Part shown: positions 13,095 through 23,567 of the stretch, piece by piece
Numbering within the stretch: the first letter of the stretch is position 1
How the letters are laid out: every line of letters starts with the position of its first letter
From: Terebella lapidaria
Lineage: Eukaryota; Annelida; Polychaeta; Terebellida; Terebellidae
Assembly (NCBI GenBank): GCA_949152475.1
Contig: OX424560.1
Span: forward strand, 744,001-808,000
Reading direction: 5' to 3'
DNA length: 64,000 nucleotides
Made by a program: the position numbers and the translations under genes
Notes under the pieces: generated by a model
The model's database searches: none
What the model saw: the letters and a program-made list of their open reading frames with translations, nothing else
Told to the model about the DNA's origin: nothing

Positions 13095-14266
13095 ACACAA
13101 CCACACTGGCGGACAGCGATCTCCGGAATATATCTGTTTTTCTAAGACTATTCCAGCGAGACACATGCTGACTTTTTTCTCTCAGACAAGAGAACTCTCC
13201 AGTAGGTAACTCGCCTGGTCGCTGTTGTGGACTTGCTCTGCGTTCATGGACCGAGTTACCTCTGGGAGTATGTATGAGACTGCAGTTCATTGTGCAACAG
13301 AGAGTGATGAATTGGAACGAACGATTTGGCGAAGGGCAGAAAGTGTGGAATTACATTCTTTTTGGTGTAGGGTTGATGGATTTACGGACATGATTTCTTC
13401 TTTAATGTGACACTGAAATGATATAGTCAATGATTATAGAACACTTGACCAACAAATCATGACAACGTCTCGTTTATTTGTTCTCAGAAACACGTACATC
13501 TAGTCAATACCGATGAACACCCCCAGCGAATGTACCTGAAAAACATATCAACAAACATTTGAATAGAAACTCTTGTGTTACATCTCATGTCTAACAAAAG
13601 TACATCCTTAATAATGGGCCATTGGTTTGAACGTGAAAATGTTACAAATATAGGGAAGTATTTCAACCGAGACGGCGTATTATAAATGGCTGACTACTGC
13701 GTCAAGCAGGATAATGGAAATGCGTGAAGACACAGACAAACCTTCATGTCTCTCACATACCCATGACAATATCACACGACACATTGCTATTTTATTATTG
13801 GAGTAAAAAATAAATTTATCCTTTTAACATGAGAAGTCTAATTATTGCTTCCCCGAATATTTGTTATTTCTCAAATTATCAGCATACGATGACATATTGG
13901 TCATCTGTTTTTTCTGGTTAACTGTCTTGTCCTCAACTCAGGTATTATGCCTCATGTTGTGCCTCTAATTGGAATGATTATATTCATCATTCAACTGGTG
14001 TTCAACCGTTATTGAAACAAATTTTTCGAAACAACTTCTTACATGCAACTTGAAACGCCTCTAATTAATTACGTATGATTTCATCGCCAGCAAAAACATA
14101 TAATTGTGAAAAACTAACTATTTTCATCTTCCCACAAATGGAGAGGGTTATGTTTTATGACTATAAAATAGAGAGTGGAAAACTGAACAATTCGTCTCAC
14201 ACACTCAATATCACCAGTTTTCACTGGCACAACCACAGCTAAAGCAGTCTATAGATGTTCTAGTGA

Positions 14267-14521
14267 TGTAAGAGACGTTATGATGAGTATTATTTTTGGT
14301 AGTCGGGTTTTAGGAGACGCCCGGAAGTTCGGTTAGCGTCGATTTTGTTTGGAACGGCAGAAACCCACAGAGATTTCATGACAGTTGTGAAAGTTGTGGA
14401 CATTGGAGAAAGATGTGTTGGAAAATTGTACAAGCTTGTGGATGTTCATGGATATCGTGGAAATATGTGTGATGACAATAAATCGTTTGAACTATAGACG
14501 AGACTCCTCGATTCCCTTACA
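14267..14521 (+). repeat. 5' LTR of the BEL/Pao element
   Basis: 255 bp, TG...CA termini, with a short inverted terminal match TGTAAG/CTTACA. The AATAAA at 14478-14483 may act as the polyadenylation signal. No TATA box is obvious. A TGG at 14532 could start a primer-binding site, but its pairing tRNA was not identified. Confidence 0.95.
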
Positions 14522-14799
14522 ATGAAATCTCTGGCTCTGCCATTATGAACTAGATTTCCGATCCGGGCTGCCGGGTATTGCGGGCGGCCGTGTTCTGTGT
14601 TACAACTTTACAGTGTGTAGGCTACAGTAGTGTAGACTGATTTACTCCCGTCATTGTGTCACGAGTGGATGTTGCCGTGATGCATGCATTTGACTGCCGA
14701 GTACAGTAACTGCACTGTAATATTGAGCTTGCACAGTTCAGCTACACTGTGACAGCTGCCAGACTCAGAGGCGTTCGGTGCTCTGTCTGTGCCAGAACG

Positions 14800-15285
14800 T
14801 GGTCGTCACAGCGTGGTCGTCACAGCCTGTTGTCGTCACAGCCTGGTGTCGTCGCGGCGTGGTGTCGTCGCAGCGTGGTCGTCACAGCCTGGTGTCGTCA
14901 CAACCTGGTGTCGTCACAGCCTGGTGTCGTCGCGGCGTGGTGTCGTTGCAGCGTGGTCGTCACAGCCTGGTGTCGTCACAGCCTGGTGTCGTCGCGGCGT
15001 GGTCGTCACAACCTGGTGTCGTCACAGCCTGGTGTCGTCGCGGCGTGGTGTCGTTGCAGCGTGGTCGTCACAGCCTGGTGTCGTCACAGCCTGGTGTCGT
15101 TGCAGCGTGGTCGTCACAGCCTGGTGTCGTCACAGCCTGGTGTAGTCGCGGCGTGGTGTCGTCGCAGCGTGGTCGTCGCAGCCTGGTGTCGTCGCGGCGT
15201 GGTGTCGCCGCAGCGTGGTCGTCACAGCCTGGTGTCGTCGCAGCGTGGTCGTCGCAGCCTGGTGTCGTCACAGCCTGGTGTTGAT
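14800..15285 (+). repeat. GC-rich minisatellite in the BEL leader
   Basis: About 30 imperfect units built from GTCGTCACAGCCTG and GTCGTCGCGGCGTG words lie between the 5' LTR and the gag start. All three plus frames stay open because the units contain almost no stop codons. The resulting peptides are low complexity and are not credible proteins. The array belongs to the 5' untranslated leader of the retrotransposon. Confidence 0.9.
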
Positions 15286-15936
15286 AGCAGATTTGTTGAC
15301 TCTGTTTTGTATTTGATGTCATTGTATGTTGTTTCTCACATGTATGTTTGATAATTTCACGCTAAATATTATATATATGTACACTTGACTAGTATTTTGT
15401 CGATCATTGATGATATGATCTGTTTCACATACATGTGTACTTTGGATAGTATGCATTAATCTTGTTCATTTGTGTTTACTGGTGATCTCAGTAATATTGC
15501 ACATGTACCAGTGACCAGTGTTGCTTATTAACATATTTGTGTTGAAGCTCTGATTGTGTTCAAGATATCCATTATCACATTCAGTAATATTGGAATAAGT
15601 ATATTTCCAGTAAAATATTGCCAGTGAATTATTTTGATTGTATGTGTCATAATGTGTGTACTGTGATGACAGTGTGGTGATTATTGATTGATTACTCTTA
15701 TCATTCTGATGTTTTTCATGTGAGATCTGTCCATGAAGGTTATTGATCTTGAGTTCACAGTGTAAGACCTATGCTATGTTGAGTCTGTATTGTGTGTTTT
15801 TATAAGCTCTATTGGATTACTGATCAGCTGTTGTGGTCTGTTATGGTATTGAGCTCATTGAATAGTGTGATATTTACTGTATATCGGTAGCTATTACAGT
15901 GGTTCTGATATATTGCATTTGTAAACTTGCGTCAAC

Positions 15937-18900
15937 ATGTCTGGTACTGATCGTGAACTGAGAGATCGTGTTCCTAGCAAAATTGTGAACATGGAAGAAG
16001 TTCAGCATGAACAGTTGTTGAAGTTATCTCGCTCTAAAGGTGGTCATGCCGGTAATGTTTCTCAGAAATATAAGAAATTTGTTGAAGCTGTTAGTGAAGA
16101 TGTTCCTGTAGAACAGTTGTCTGATCTGTTAGGTGAAGTTGTCAATGCATTCGGTGCATTTGAGATCGTACATGAACAATTTAAGCAAATTGCTGACCCA
16201 GACGCTGCTTCGAAAGCTGCTGTACAGTGTCAGGAACTGCAGGAATTAGTTTCAAAGGCACAACAGGTGTTTGGACAGTATGAACGAGCTACTGAACTGT
16301 CTCAGTGCAACAAAGATGACCTTGACGTCACACCTGAAGATAGCTTATCTCAGGTTACTCAGAGCACAACTGGTGCCAGAGCGAAAGCCACTGCAAAAAG
16401 AGCAGCTTTAGAAGTAAAATTGAAACTTCTGGCCAGACAAGAGGAAATGGAAAAGGAGCTATTTGAGGAAGAACTCAAGCTTCGGCGACATCAGAGAGAG
16501 AGCCAGCTGAAATGTGAACGACTCAAACTTGAAAATGACATTCATATTGCAGAAGTTGAGGAGAATGTCTTGGCCAGTTTCATGGATGGAAGCCCCCGAT
16601 CAGACTATGTTGGTGATCATGTGTCCAGAGGTGGTTTACCTACACATCTGGTAGAGCCATCTGGTGGTGTGAGGGACTCTATCCCAAGGTTACCCAGGGT
16701 AAATGGTGAGGTTTTACCAAACAATGAACCAGTTGTACATGGCCATGCACCAAATGATGGTGAACAGCATGTGAGAAGCCATGCCACAGCCAAACATACA
16801 CCCAGTCACGACCTGATGATGCCTCAACGGCAGCCAGTACAAAGTACAGCAATGAACTTTGCTCGACACTTGCCCATGTCGGAACAACCTAGAATGCCCA
16901 TTTGGTCAAGTTCACCAGTGAAAGCCCCAGATTTCCCTGCCAGTGCATGCGACCTCAATAGCAGCCTTCAACGTCAACTCATAGATGTGATGAGTTTGCC
17001 GAAGGGCAGTGTTTGTCAGTTTGACGGTGATCCACTGAGATTTTGGACCTTTATGGTGTCATTTGATAGCTGTGTGCATGACACCTTGGTCAGTGATGGA
17101 GCAAAACTCAGCAGATTGTTTGAATGCTGCAAGGGCCAGGCCGCTAATGCTATACGAGGATGCGCTGGTGTCGATCCATCAAGAGGGTATCTCAGAGCTC
17201 GAAAGATCCTTCAGGAGAGATTTGGCAACAAATTTCGAATATCCAAAGCTTGGGTTGACAAGTTGACGACGGGAGCATCTGTGAAGTCGAACAGTGGAGA
17301 TGCTCTTCAGGACTTGGCGGACGATTTACGCAGCTGTGTTGAGACACACGCAGCCATGGGCATGATGGACGAAATAGATGTTCGAACTATGTTGGCTCCA
17401 CTGGTGAAGAGACTCTCAACTCCTATTCAGTTTCGTTGGAGGAAAATTGTCCAAGATAGTCTTCACGCTACTGGACAGTATCCAACAGCTCATGAACTGT
17501 TGAACTTCCTGGAGAGGCTAGCCGATGAACTGAATGATCCATTCTTCGGCATTGATTCCACTGAGAAGGGTACTCATGAAGGAAGCAAAACATCATTCAG
17601 CCGAGATTCCAAGAAAAAGACAAGGACACATGGCTCAAGTTACAGTGTTCAAGCTGAGGTGCAGAGTCAAGTTGGCTCCAGTGAACAAAAGACGAAGTCA
17701 ACTTCAGTGGCCTCAGAGGGAAAGGAGCTGACTTGTTGTCTGTGTGGGGGGAAACATACCCTAGACAACTGTAGCAAGTTTATTGCCATGTCAAGCCAAC
17801 AGAGGTTTCAAGTGGTGCAAGAAAACAAGCTGTGTTTCAACTGTATAGCAGCTCGACATTGGGCGAGACGGTGCAAGGAACCCAAATGTCACTGTGGCCG
17901 AAGGCACTCAAAGCTGCTCCACGATGCAAGTCTGGTCAAGGAGAGCAATACAGAATCAAACAAGGCAACCAAGGCTTCAGAAACCAGCTGTGTGGTAGAA
18001 TCAAACCAGCAAGTATCTCTTCCCATCGTCTCTGTGTTCGTCAAGGCCAATGGAAGGGAGGTGAAGACAGCGGCATTGCTTGATCCTGGTGGAAGCCGGA
18101 CATTCGCCGATGTACGTCTTCTGGAAGACCTCCATTTGGATGGTACGAAGGGAACGATTCAACTGGACACTTTACATGGTTCGCACAGTGTCACTGGAGT
18201 TGAAGTTTCCTTGGAAGTCTGTGGTGTTGGTAGACGAGCGAAGCCCATCCTGCTCCATCGAGTGTTTGCCACGAACTTGCCAGACTTGAGAAGCGAAGAG
18301 TGTGATGTCACCAAATGGGAACATCTTCAGGGAGTAGACATATCCAAGAATGCTGAAGTGAGGCTGTTGATAGGACAAGACAACCCCTTCATCTTGAGAC
18401 CTCTTGAAGTGCGATCTGGTGGCATGGATGATCCATATGCTGTTAGGACTGTCCTGGGATGGGTTGTTATTGGACCCATGGGAAGCAGCAGACCTGGGGT
18501 TGCGACAAGTGCCACAATCAGTGCCTTTCTAAAGGCCAGTGATGAAAGCCAGCTGACCCAACAAGTAGAACAATTCTGGAAGGTTGATATGGGCGAGTTG
18601 TCTGATCTCAAGCGATCATCGTCTGTGGAAGACAGACGTGTGCTGGAGTTATGGGATGAGACTACCATGTTCCAGAATGGTCACTATGTGATAAAAATAC
18701 CGTTTCGTGATGATCCACCAGAATTACCAGATAATCGAGTGGTGGCAGAGCAGCGACTGATATCCCTGCGCAGGAGCCTGAAGCGTGATTCCGTCCTCTG
18801 CGAGAAGTACAGATCTGGTATCGATGATCTGGTTGCCAGTGGATTTGCCGAAGAAGTACATCATAAAGGTGGTGTCGGCAAAACCTGGTACCTTCCTCAT

Positions 18901-21879
18901 CACCATGTGATCAACTCAAACAAGCCCGGCAAAATCCGTATTGTATTTGATTGTGCAGCCAAGTATCATAACACGTCTCTCAATCAAAGATGCTTGCAAG
19001 GTCCGGACTTGACGAATAGCCTTCTCGGAGTTCTCCTCAGGTTTCGAGAGAACTCGGAGGCAATCATGGGTGACGTGAAGGCTATGTTTCATCAGGTAAC
19101 TGTGGCCACTGAAGACCGGGATGTACTCCGTTTCCTGTGGTGGAAGGATCCTGAGATGACAGAGATTGTTACCTTCCGTATGACTGCACATTTGTTTGGA
19201 GGGGTATGGAGTCCCAGTTGTGCGCAGTATGCGCTGAAACGAACTGGAAAGGATCACAAGGATGGTTATCCCCCGGACGTAAAAGGGGTTCTAGACGACA
19301 GCTTCTACGTAGATGATTGTCTAATGTCAGTTCCAGATGAAGATACAGCCATCAGGATGGTTGCCCAGGTCTCGAACCTACTACAAGAGGGAGGATTCCT
19401 ATTGACAACGTGGCAGTCAAACAGCAAGGAGGTATTGAAGAGCATACCTCAAGAGCGTAGAGGGGATAGAACCGAACTACAAGTTGGATGTACACTTCCA
19501 GTTGAGAGAGCGCTTGGAGTGCACTGGACTCAGGAAGACCAACTGGGAGTCAACATCAAGCAGAGAGAACCAGTCTACACAAAACGTGGATTGCTAAGTC
19601 TTCTTAGCTCTGTGTATGACCCTCTTGGAATGGTTTGTCCCTGTGTGTTGTTAGCCAAGATCATCTTTCAAGATGAATGTAGGCGTGGCCAGGGGTGGGA
19701 CGAAAGGCTGTGCCCGGAAAATTCCAAGAAGTGGTCCAAGTGGCTTGACGAGCTCAATATCTTGCAGAAGTTCAGTATTGAGCGTTGTCTGATACCTCAG
19801 ATATATGATGGCTCTGTAGTAGATATCCATCATTTCTGTGACGCATCCATGAAGGCATATGGATGTGTGTCGTACTTGAGAGTTGCTCATCCATGTGGTC
19901 AGGTTGTGTGCTCCTTCGTCTTGGCAAAATCCAAACTCGCCCCACTCCGAGGAATGACGGTTCCCAGGTTAGAATTGGCAGCAGCACTTTTGGGGGTTCA
20001 GATAGATGGAATTCTGCGTGAAGAGCTAAGATTGAAGATTCAATCAAGTACGTTCTGGACAGACAGCACGATCGTATTGCACTACATCCGAAACACCACG
20101 AGTCGTTACAAGACCTTTGTAGCTAATCGGTTAGCAATGATCCGTGAAGCTTCTGCACCTGAACAGTGGCGTCATGTGCCGTCAGAAGAGAACCCTGCTG
20201 ACGACGCTTCGAGGGGGTTGACTGCGTTGCAGATCGTCTCCTCAGAAAGATGGACACAGGGGCCGGCATTTCTCACTCAGGATGAGTCGACATGGCCTCC
20301 AACTGACCTTGAAGTGAGCACTCTTCCCTCGAATGACCCGGAAGTGAAGAAGGAGGCAAAATCCTGCACTGCTCTGGTCGATGACAGAGGGGACCCAGTG
20401 GACAAGCTGTTGGCTCGATACAGCTGTTGGGTTCGACTCAAGAAAGGCGTTGCTTGGTTGCTCAGGTTCAGAGTGTGGCTGCAGAAACACCGCGCTGTGA
20501 GATTCAGCAGATTTATCACAGTGTCAGAGATGAAGGAGGCTGAACTGGTTGTTGTGAGATATGTGCAGAAGAGGACCTTTTCTGAAGAGCTTGGTCGACT
20601 GATGAACCACGACCGGATCCCAAGTAGGTCGCACATATACAATCTTGATCCCTATCTGGCGTCTGATGGTGTTCTCAGGGTTCTTGGTCGACTTGGTTCA
20701 TCTAACATAGATGCAAGTTCGAAACACCCTGCCATCCTTCCACGACATAGTCATGTCGCACTGTTGATAGTTCGCCACATCCATACTGTGGAAACCGTGC
20801 ACTCTGGGAGAGAGCATGTCCTGAGCAACTTGAGACAGCGTTTCTGGATACCCAAATGTAGACCACTGATCAACCAAGTGACACGAAGTTGTGTGACGTG
20901 TAGACGGAGACGAGCAGAACCATTGGAACAGAGAATGCCAGATCTGCCCAAGGACCGAGTGTTGCCAGGAAAACCTGCCTTCTGCCAAGTAGGCATTGAC
21001 TGTTTTGGGCCATTCTTGGTGAAAAGAGGACGAAGGCAAGAAAAGAGATACGGATGCCTGTTCACGTGTCTTGGAGTCCGTGCCATACACATTGAGAAGC
21101 TGGAGTCGATGGAAGCAGATGCATTCATCAACGCCCTGATCCGATTTTCTGCCAGAAGAGGGTCTCCTGATTTGATAAGATCTGACAATGGGACGAACTT
21201 CACAGGAGCTGAGCGAGAACTCCGTGAAGCCATGCGTCTATGGAACCAGGATGCAGCTGTGCAGAAACACTTCCAGTGGAAAGAGATACAGTGGCTCTTC
21301 AATCCACCTGCATCTTCCCACATGGGTGGAGTGTGGGAGCGAATGATTCGCACTGTCAGAAAGGTGTTGTCCAGTGTGATCGGCTCCCAAGTCCTCGATG
21401 ATGAGAGACTCTCTACTTTGTTCTGTGAAGTAGAGTCTGTAGTTAATAGCAGACCATTAACTACTGTGTCAGATGATCCTTCTGATTTGCTACCTTTGAC
21501 GCCTGATGATCTTCTGCTACTGAGGAAAGGTGCAAGAGTTCCGCCTGGAGACTTTGAAGAGAGAGATCGTTACCGCAGACGTTGGCGACACGTCCAGTTT
21601 TTGTCCGACCAATTTTGGAAGAGATGGGTGAAGGAGTACCTACCGACGATTCAGCTCCGGCAGAAATGGCGAGAACTGCGGAAAGACCTGGCTCAAGGTG
21701 ACATTGTCTTGGTCATGGATGAAGTGACACCTCGCAAAGATTGGCCTCTTGCGAAGGTAGTGGAGACCAAAGATGGAGAAGATGGTCATGTACGGTCAGC
21801 CATTGTGAGAACAGCAACCAATGTGCTTACGAGACCGATTCGGAAACTCTGTCTGTTGGAAGGCATGACCACCGAGTAA
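15937..21879 (+). CDS. BEL/Pao gag-pol polyprotein
   Basis: One 1980-residue open frame encodes the whole retrotransposon polyprotein. In order: an N-terminal gag-like part with a charged coiled coil at about residues 145-225; a gag core near 350-560; CCHC-type zinc knuckles near 599-660 (CCLCGGKHTLDNC, then CFNC); an aspartic protease near 713 with LLDPGGSRTF; reverse transcriptase at about 990-1180 with YVDD near 1123; RNase H near 1297-1400 (FCDASMKAYG, DSTIVLHY); an H2C2 zinc-binding region near 1615-1656; an integrase core with the D,D,E residues in GIDCFGP, RSDNGTNF and GGVWERMI near 1687, 1750 and 1798; and a C-terminal DUF5641-like domain near 1868-1970. There is no frameshift or stop, so gag and pol are made as one product, as in most BEL elements. 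The chosen ATG lies far downstream of the leader repeat. The protease has DPGG where D-S/T-G is usual. Confidence 0.95.
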   Translation: MSGTDRELRDRVPSKIVNMEEVQHEQLLKLSRSKGGHAGNVSQKYKKFVEAVSEDVPVEQLSDLLGEVVNAFGAFEIVHEQFKQIADPDAASKAAVQCQELQELVSKAQQVFGQYERATELSQCNKDDLDVTPEDSLSQVTQSTTGARAKATAKRAALEVKLKLLARQEEMEKELFEEELKLRRHQRESQLKCERLKLENDIHIAEVEENVLASFMDGSPRSDYVGDHVSRGGLPTHLVEPSGGVRDSIPRLPRVNGEVLPNNEPVVHGHAPNDGEQHVRSHATAKHTPSHDLMMPQRQPVQSTAMNFARHLPMSEQPRMPIWSSSPVKAPDFPASACDLNSSLQRQLIDVMSLPKGSVCQFDGDPLRFWTFMVSFDSCVHDTLVSDGAKLSRLFECCKGQAANAIRGCAGVDPSRGYLRARKILQERFGNKFRISKAWVDKLTTGASVKSNSGDALQDLADDLRSCVETHAAMGMMDEIDVRTMLAPLVKRLSTPIQFRWRKIVQDSLHATGQYPTAHELLNFLERLADELNDPFFGIDSTEKGTHEGSKTSFSRDSKKKTRTHGSSYSVQAEVQSQVGSSEQKTKSTSVASEGKELTCCLCGGKHTLDNCSKFIAMSSQQRFQVVQENKLCFNCIAARHWARRCKEPKCHCGRRHSKLLHDASLVKESNTESNKATKASETSCVVESNQQVSLPIVSVFVKANGREVKTAALLDPGGSRTFADVRLLEDLHLDGTKGTIQLDTLHGSHSVTGVEVSLEVCGVGRRAKPILLHRVFATNLPDLRSEECDVTKWEHLQGVDISKNAEVRLLIGQDNPFILRPLEVRSGGMDDPYAVRTVLGWVVIGPMGSSRPGVATSATISAFLKASDESQLTQQVEQFWKVDMGELSDLKRSSSVEDRRVLELWDETTMFQNGHYVIKIPFRDDPPELPDNRVVAEQRLISLRRSLKRDSVLCEKYRSGIDDLVASGFAEEVHHKGGVGKTWYLPHHHVINSNKPGKIRIVFDCAAKYHNTSLNQRCLQGPDLTNSLLGVLLRFRENSEAIMGDVKAMFHQVTVATEDRDVLRFLWWKDPEMTEIVTFRMTAHLFGGVWSPSCAQYALKRTGKDHKDGYPPDVKGVLDDSFYVDDCLMSVPDEDTAIRMVAQVSNLLQEGGFLLTTWQSNSKEVLKSIPQERRGDRTELQVGCTLPVERALGVHWTQEDQLGVNIKQREPVYTKRGLLSLLSSVYDPLGMVCPCVLLAKIIFQDECRRGQGWDERLCPENSKKWSKWLDELNILQKFSIERCLIPQIYDGSVVDIHHFCDASMKAYGCVSYLRVAHPCGQVVCSFVLAKSKLAPLRGMTVPRLELAAALLGVQIDGILREELRLKIQSSTFWTDSTIVLHYIRNTTSRYKTFVANRLAMIREASAPEQWRHVPSEENPADDASRGLTALQIVSSERWTQGPAFLTQDESTWPPTDLEVSTLPSNDPEVKKEAKSCTALVDDRGDPVDKLLARYSCWVRLKKGVAWLLRFRVWLQKHRAVRFSRFITVSEMKEAELVVVRYVQKRTFSEELGRLMNHDRIPSRSHIYNLDPYLASDGVLRVLGRLGSSNIDASSKHPAILPRHSHVALLIVRHIHTVETVHSGREHVLSNLRQRFWIPKCRPLINQVTRSCVTCRRRRAEPLEQRMPDLPKDRVLPGKPAFCQVGIDCFGPFLVKRGRRQEKRYGCLFTCLGVRAIHIEKLESMEADAFINALIRFSARRGSPDLIRSDNGTNFTGAERELREAMRLWNQDAAVQKHFQWKEIQWLFNPPASSHMGGVWERMIRTVRKVLSSVIGSQVLDDERLSTLFCEVESVVNSRPLTTVSDDPSDLLPLTPDDLLLLRKGARVPPGDFEERDRYRRRWRHVQFLSDQFWKRWVKEYLPTIQLRQKWRELRKDLAQGDIVLVMDEVTPRKDWPLAKVVETKDGEDGHVRSAIVRTATNVLTRPIRKLCLLEGMTTE

Positions 21880-22005
21880 TAGGTAGAATCACCTGTGGTA
21901 AACTTACCTGTGGTATACTTACTCTGTAATCAGCTGAGTTAGTATTGTTCATTTGATGTAAATTTTGAGTAAATGCTCATTTGTGTTTCGCATTTAAGGG
22001 GCCGG

Positions 22006-22260
22006 TGTAAGAGACATTATGATGAGTATTATTTTTGGTAGTCGGGTTTTAGGAGACGCCCGGAAGTTCGGTTAGCGTCGATTTTGTTTGGAACGGCAGA
22101 AACCCACAGAGATTTCATGACAGTTGTGAAAGTTGTGGACATTGGAGAAAGATGTGTTGGAAAATTGTACAAGCTTGTGGATGTTCATGGATATCGTGGA
22201 AATATGTGTGATGACAATAAATCGTTTGAACTATAGACGAGACTCCTCGATTCCCTTACA
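22006..22260 (+). repeat. 3' LTR of the BEL/Pao element
   Basis: It is the same length as the 5' LTR and differs by one base that I can see. It is directly preceded by the purine tract and followed by the AGTGA target duplicate. Confidence 0.95.
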
Positions 22261-22562
22261 AGTGATGTGCCCTCAATCGCCCCTTGTGACATATGACGTG
22301 ACATTAAATGGCGCTGTGTTAGCTTTTTTGTGGTAGGGTGATGAATGATGGTGACAACCGGAATGACTTTCTGAGTTTAAGAAAAAAATCTGAAAGAGCC
22401 AAGTCGGGCCTATTCCAATCCGCAATAACATGCTTTGGCTTTGATCACAATAGGTAAAAGTATTCTATCCTCTTCAGTGTGAACGTTTGACCAACTCAAA
22501 AATGGAATTGTTATCTAGTCCAGACTGATTTATCTTGTAGGAGTTTGGATAAAAAGTGCCAC

Positions 22563-22767
22563 CCATTTCTGGCACTAATAACTCCATTTGTGTCCATCAG
22601 CGAGATTATCCAGCCGGATTCTGACTGTCTGTCTGTCCAGGAAGAAGAAGGCGGGTTGAGATAGCTCCTCCATTTGTTCACTTTGCTTGTAAAGGTCACA
22701 GTAAAGTCAGCATACAGGTGATTCGGACTGTAAGTTACAGTAACCAGGAGGGGTTTTTCTGGAGGAT
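22563..22767 (-). other. Exon-like segment, block C copy (unrecognised domain)
   Basis: On the minus strand this follows ATACATAG and ends before GTGGCAC, so it has AG/GT borders like an internal exon. It is open across its length and encodes about 68 residues, including KPLLVTVTYSPNHLYADFTV and SESGWIISLMDTNGVISARN. It pairs with 6627-6832. Between the copies about 14 codons differ in the encoded residue and only about 2 differ silently, so there is no sign of purifying selection. The domain is not recognised and no partner exons were found; it may be a live exon of a gene whose other exons lie outside, or a relic. Confidence 0.4.
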
Positions 22768-23339
22768 CTATGTATAAAAATAGACACACAGCAATGAATA
22801 AACACTTATTCACCCACACACTAAGTGGAGTTCATGAGAAATGTATCCCGTTCACTCTTTTGCATTTTACTTCCATATGACCATAAACTAGAATACATAA
22901 GAGAGACGTATTTCTGTCTTAAATCCGTGATCCAGTCATAGCTAACACTTTTCACTAGAACGCTTGGAAGATGAAGGATATAAGAGCGTAAACCGAACGA
23001 GATTTCTAACTGCAAATACCCAAAATGTGGACAAGCAGAAATACATATTTCTGCATAAATTGTCATGATGGGGTTGAGATATGCAGATATGAACCAGTAA
23101 TGTGCAGTCTGTGTAATGTTAGTAATGTTCTCACATCATTCAGAAACAATTCTGGGTTGGACCAAGGAGACATGTTCAGGAATCCTGGATCACTTCCTGT
23201 CCACGACCGTATTGTCTATGACCGATTTCTCATTCTTTAATCTAGAAGTGTTATGTGCCATAATGGAGAACAAGTAATGCACTGGCAAATGATTCCTAAT
23301 CGCCACCCTTCCAATGATACCAATGGAACATTTCTCTCC

Positions 23340-23362
23340 GCCCCCCCCCCCCCCCCTCTCCC
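23340..23362. repeat. Poly-C run
   Basis: About 17 C in a row, then CTCTCCCCC. Similar C or G runs occur at 28449-28464, 31357-31369 and 38937-38957. Confidence 0.95.
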
Positions 23363-23567
23363 CCACATCGTCTTCAGTGACACCAGTAGACTAGCATTTC
23401 AGTGCGCCCATACCTGACTGGCTCTGACGCTTACAGACAACAGACAGACACCCCGAGATAACAGTCTCTCTGTCCTTTTTGATGGATGGCTCGGGACATT
23501 GAAATGACACCAGGTCAGTTTTCATGGATAAAATAAATTACGATTTTTCTCAGTTGCTTCTCGCTAT

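Larger units (their letters stand above)
14262..22265 (+). mobile_element. Complete BEL/Pao LTR retrotransposon with 5-bp target duplication
   Basis: Two 255-bp LTRs (14267-14521 and 22006-22260) begin TGTAAGAG and end CTTACA. They differ at one position that I can see (GAGACG against GAGACA near the start). AGTGA flanks both ends at 14262-14266 and 22261-22265; a duplication of this size is usual for BEL/Pao. Between the LTRs lie a GC-rich minisatellite leader, one uninterrupted 1980-codon gag-pol frame, and a purine-rich AAGGGG tract just before the 3' LTR at 21996-22002. Block A keeps the empty site (minus strand near 7135-7110), which confirms the borders. The near-identical LTRs and open frame mean a recent insertion, probably still competent. 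Confidence 0.95.

Noticed and set aside
14749..15351. Three overlapping long open frames of 118-200 codons
   Set aside because: They are all produced by the stop-poor GTCGTCACAGCC minisatellite in the BEL leader and encode low-complexity repeats.
20751..21353. 200-codon minus-strand open frame
   Set aside because: It is an antisense shadow of the integrase part of the BEL polyprotein, without any recognisable domain.
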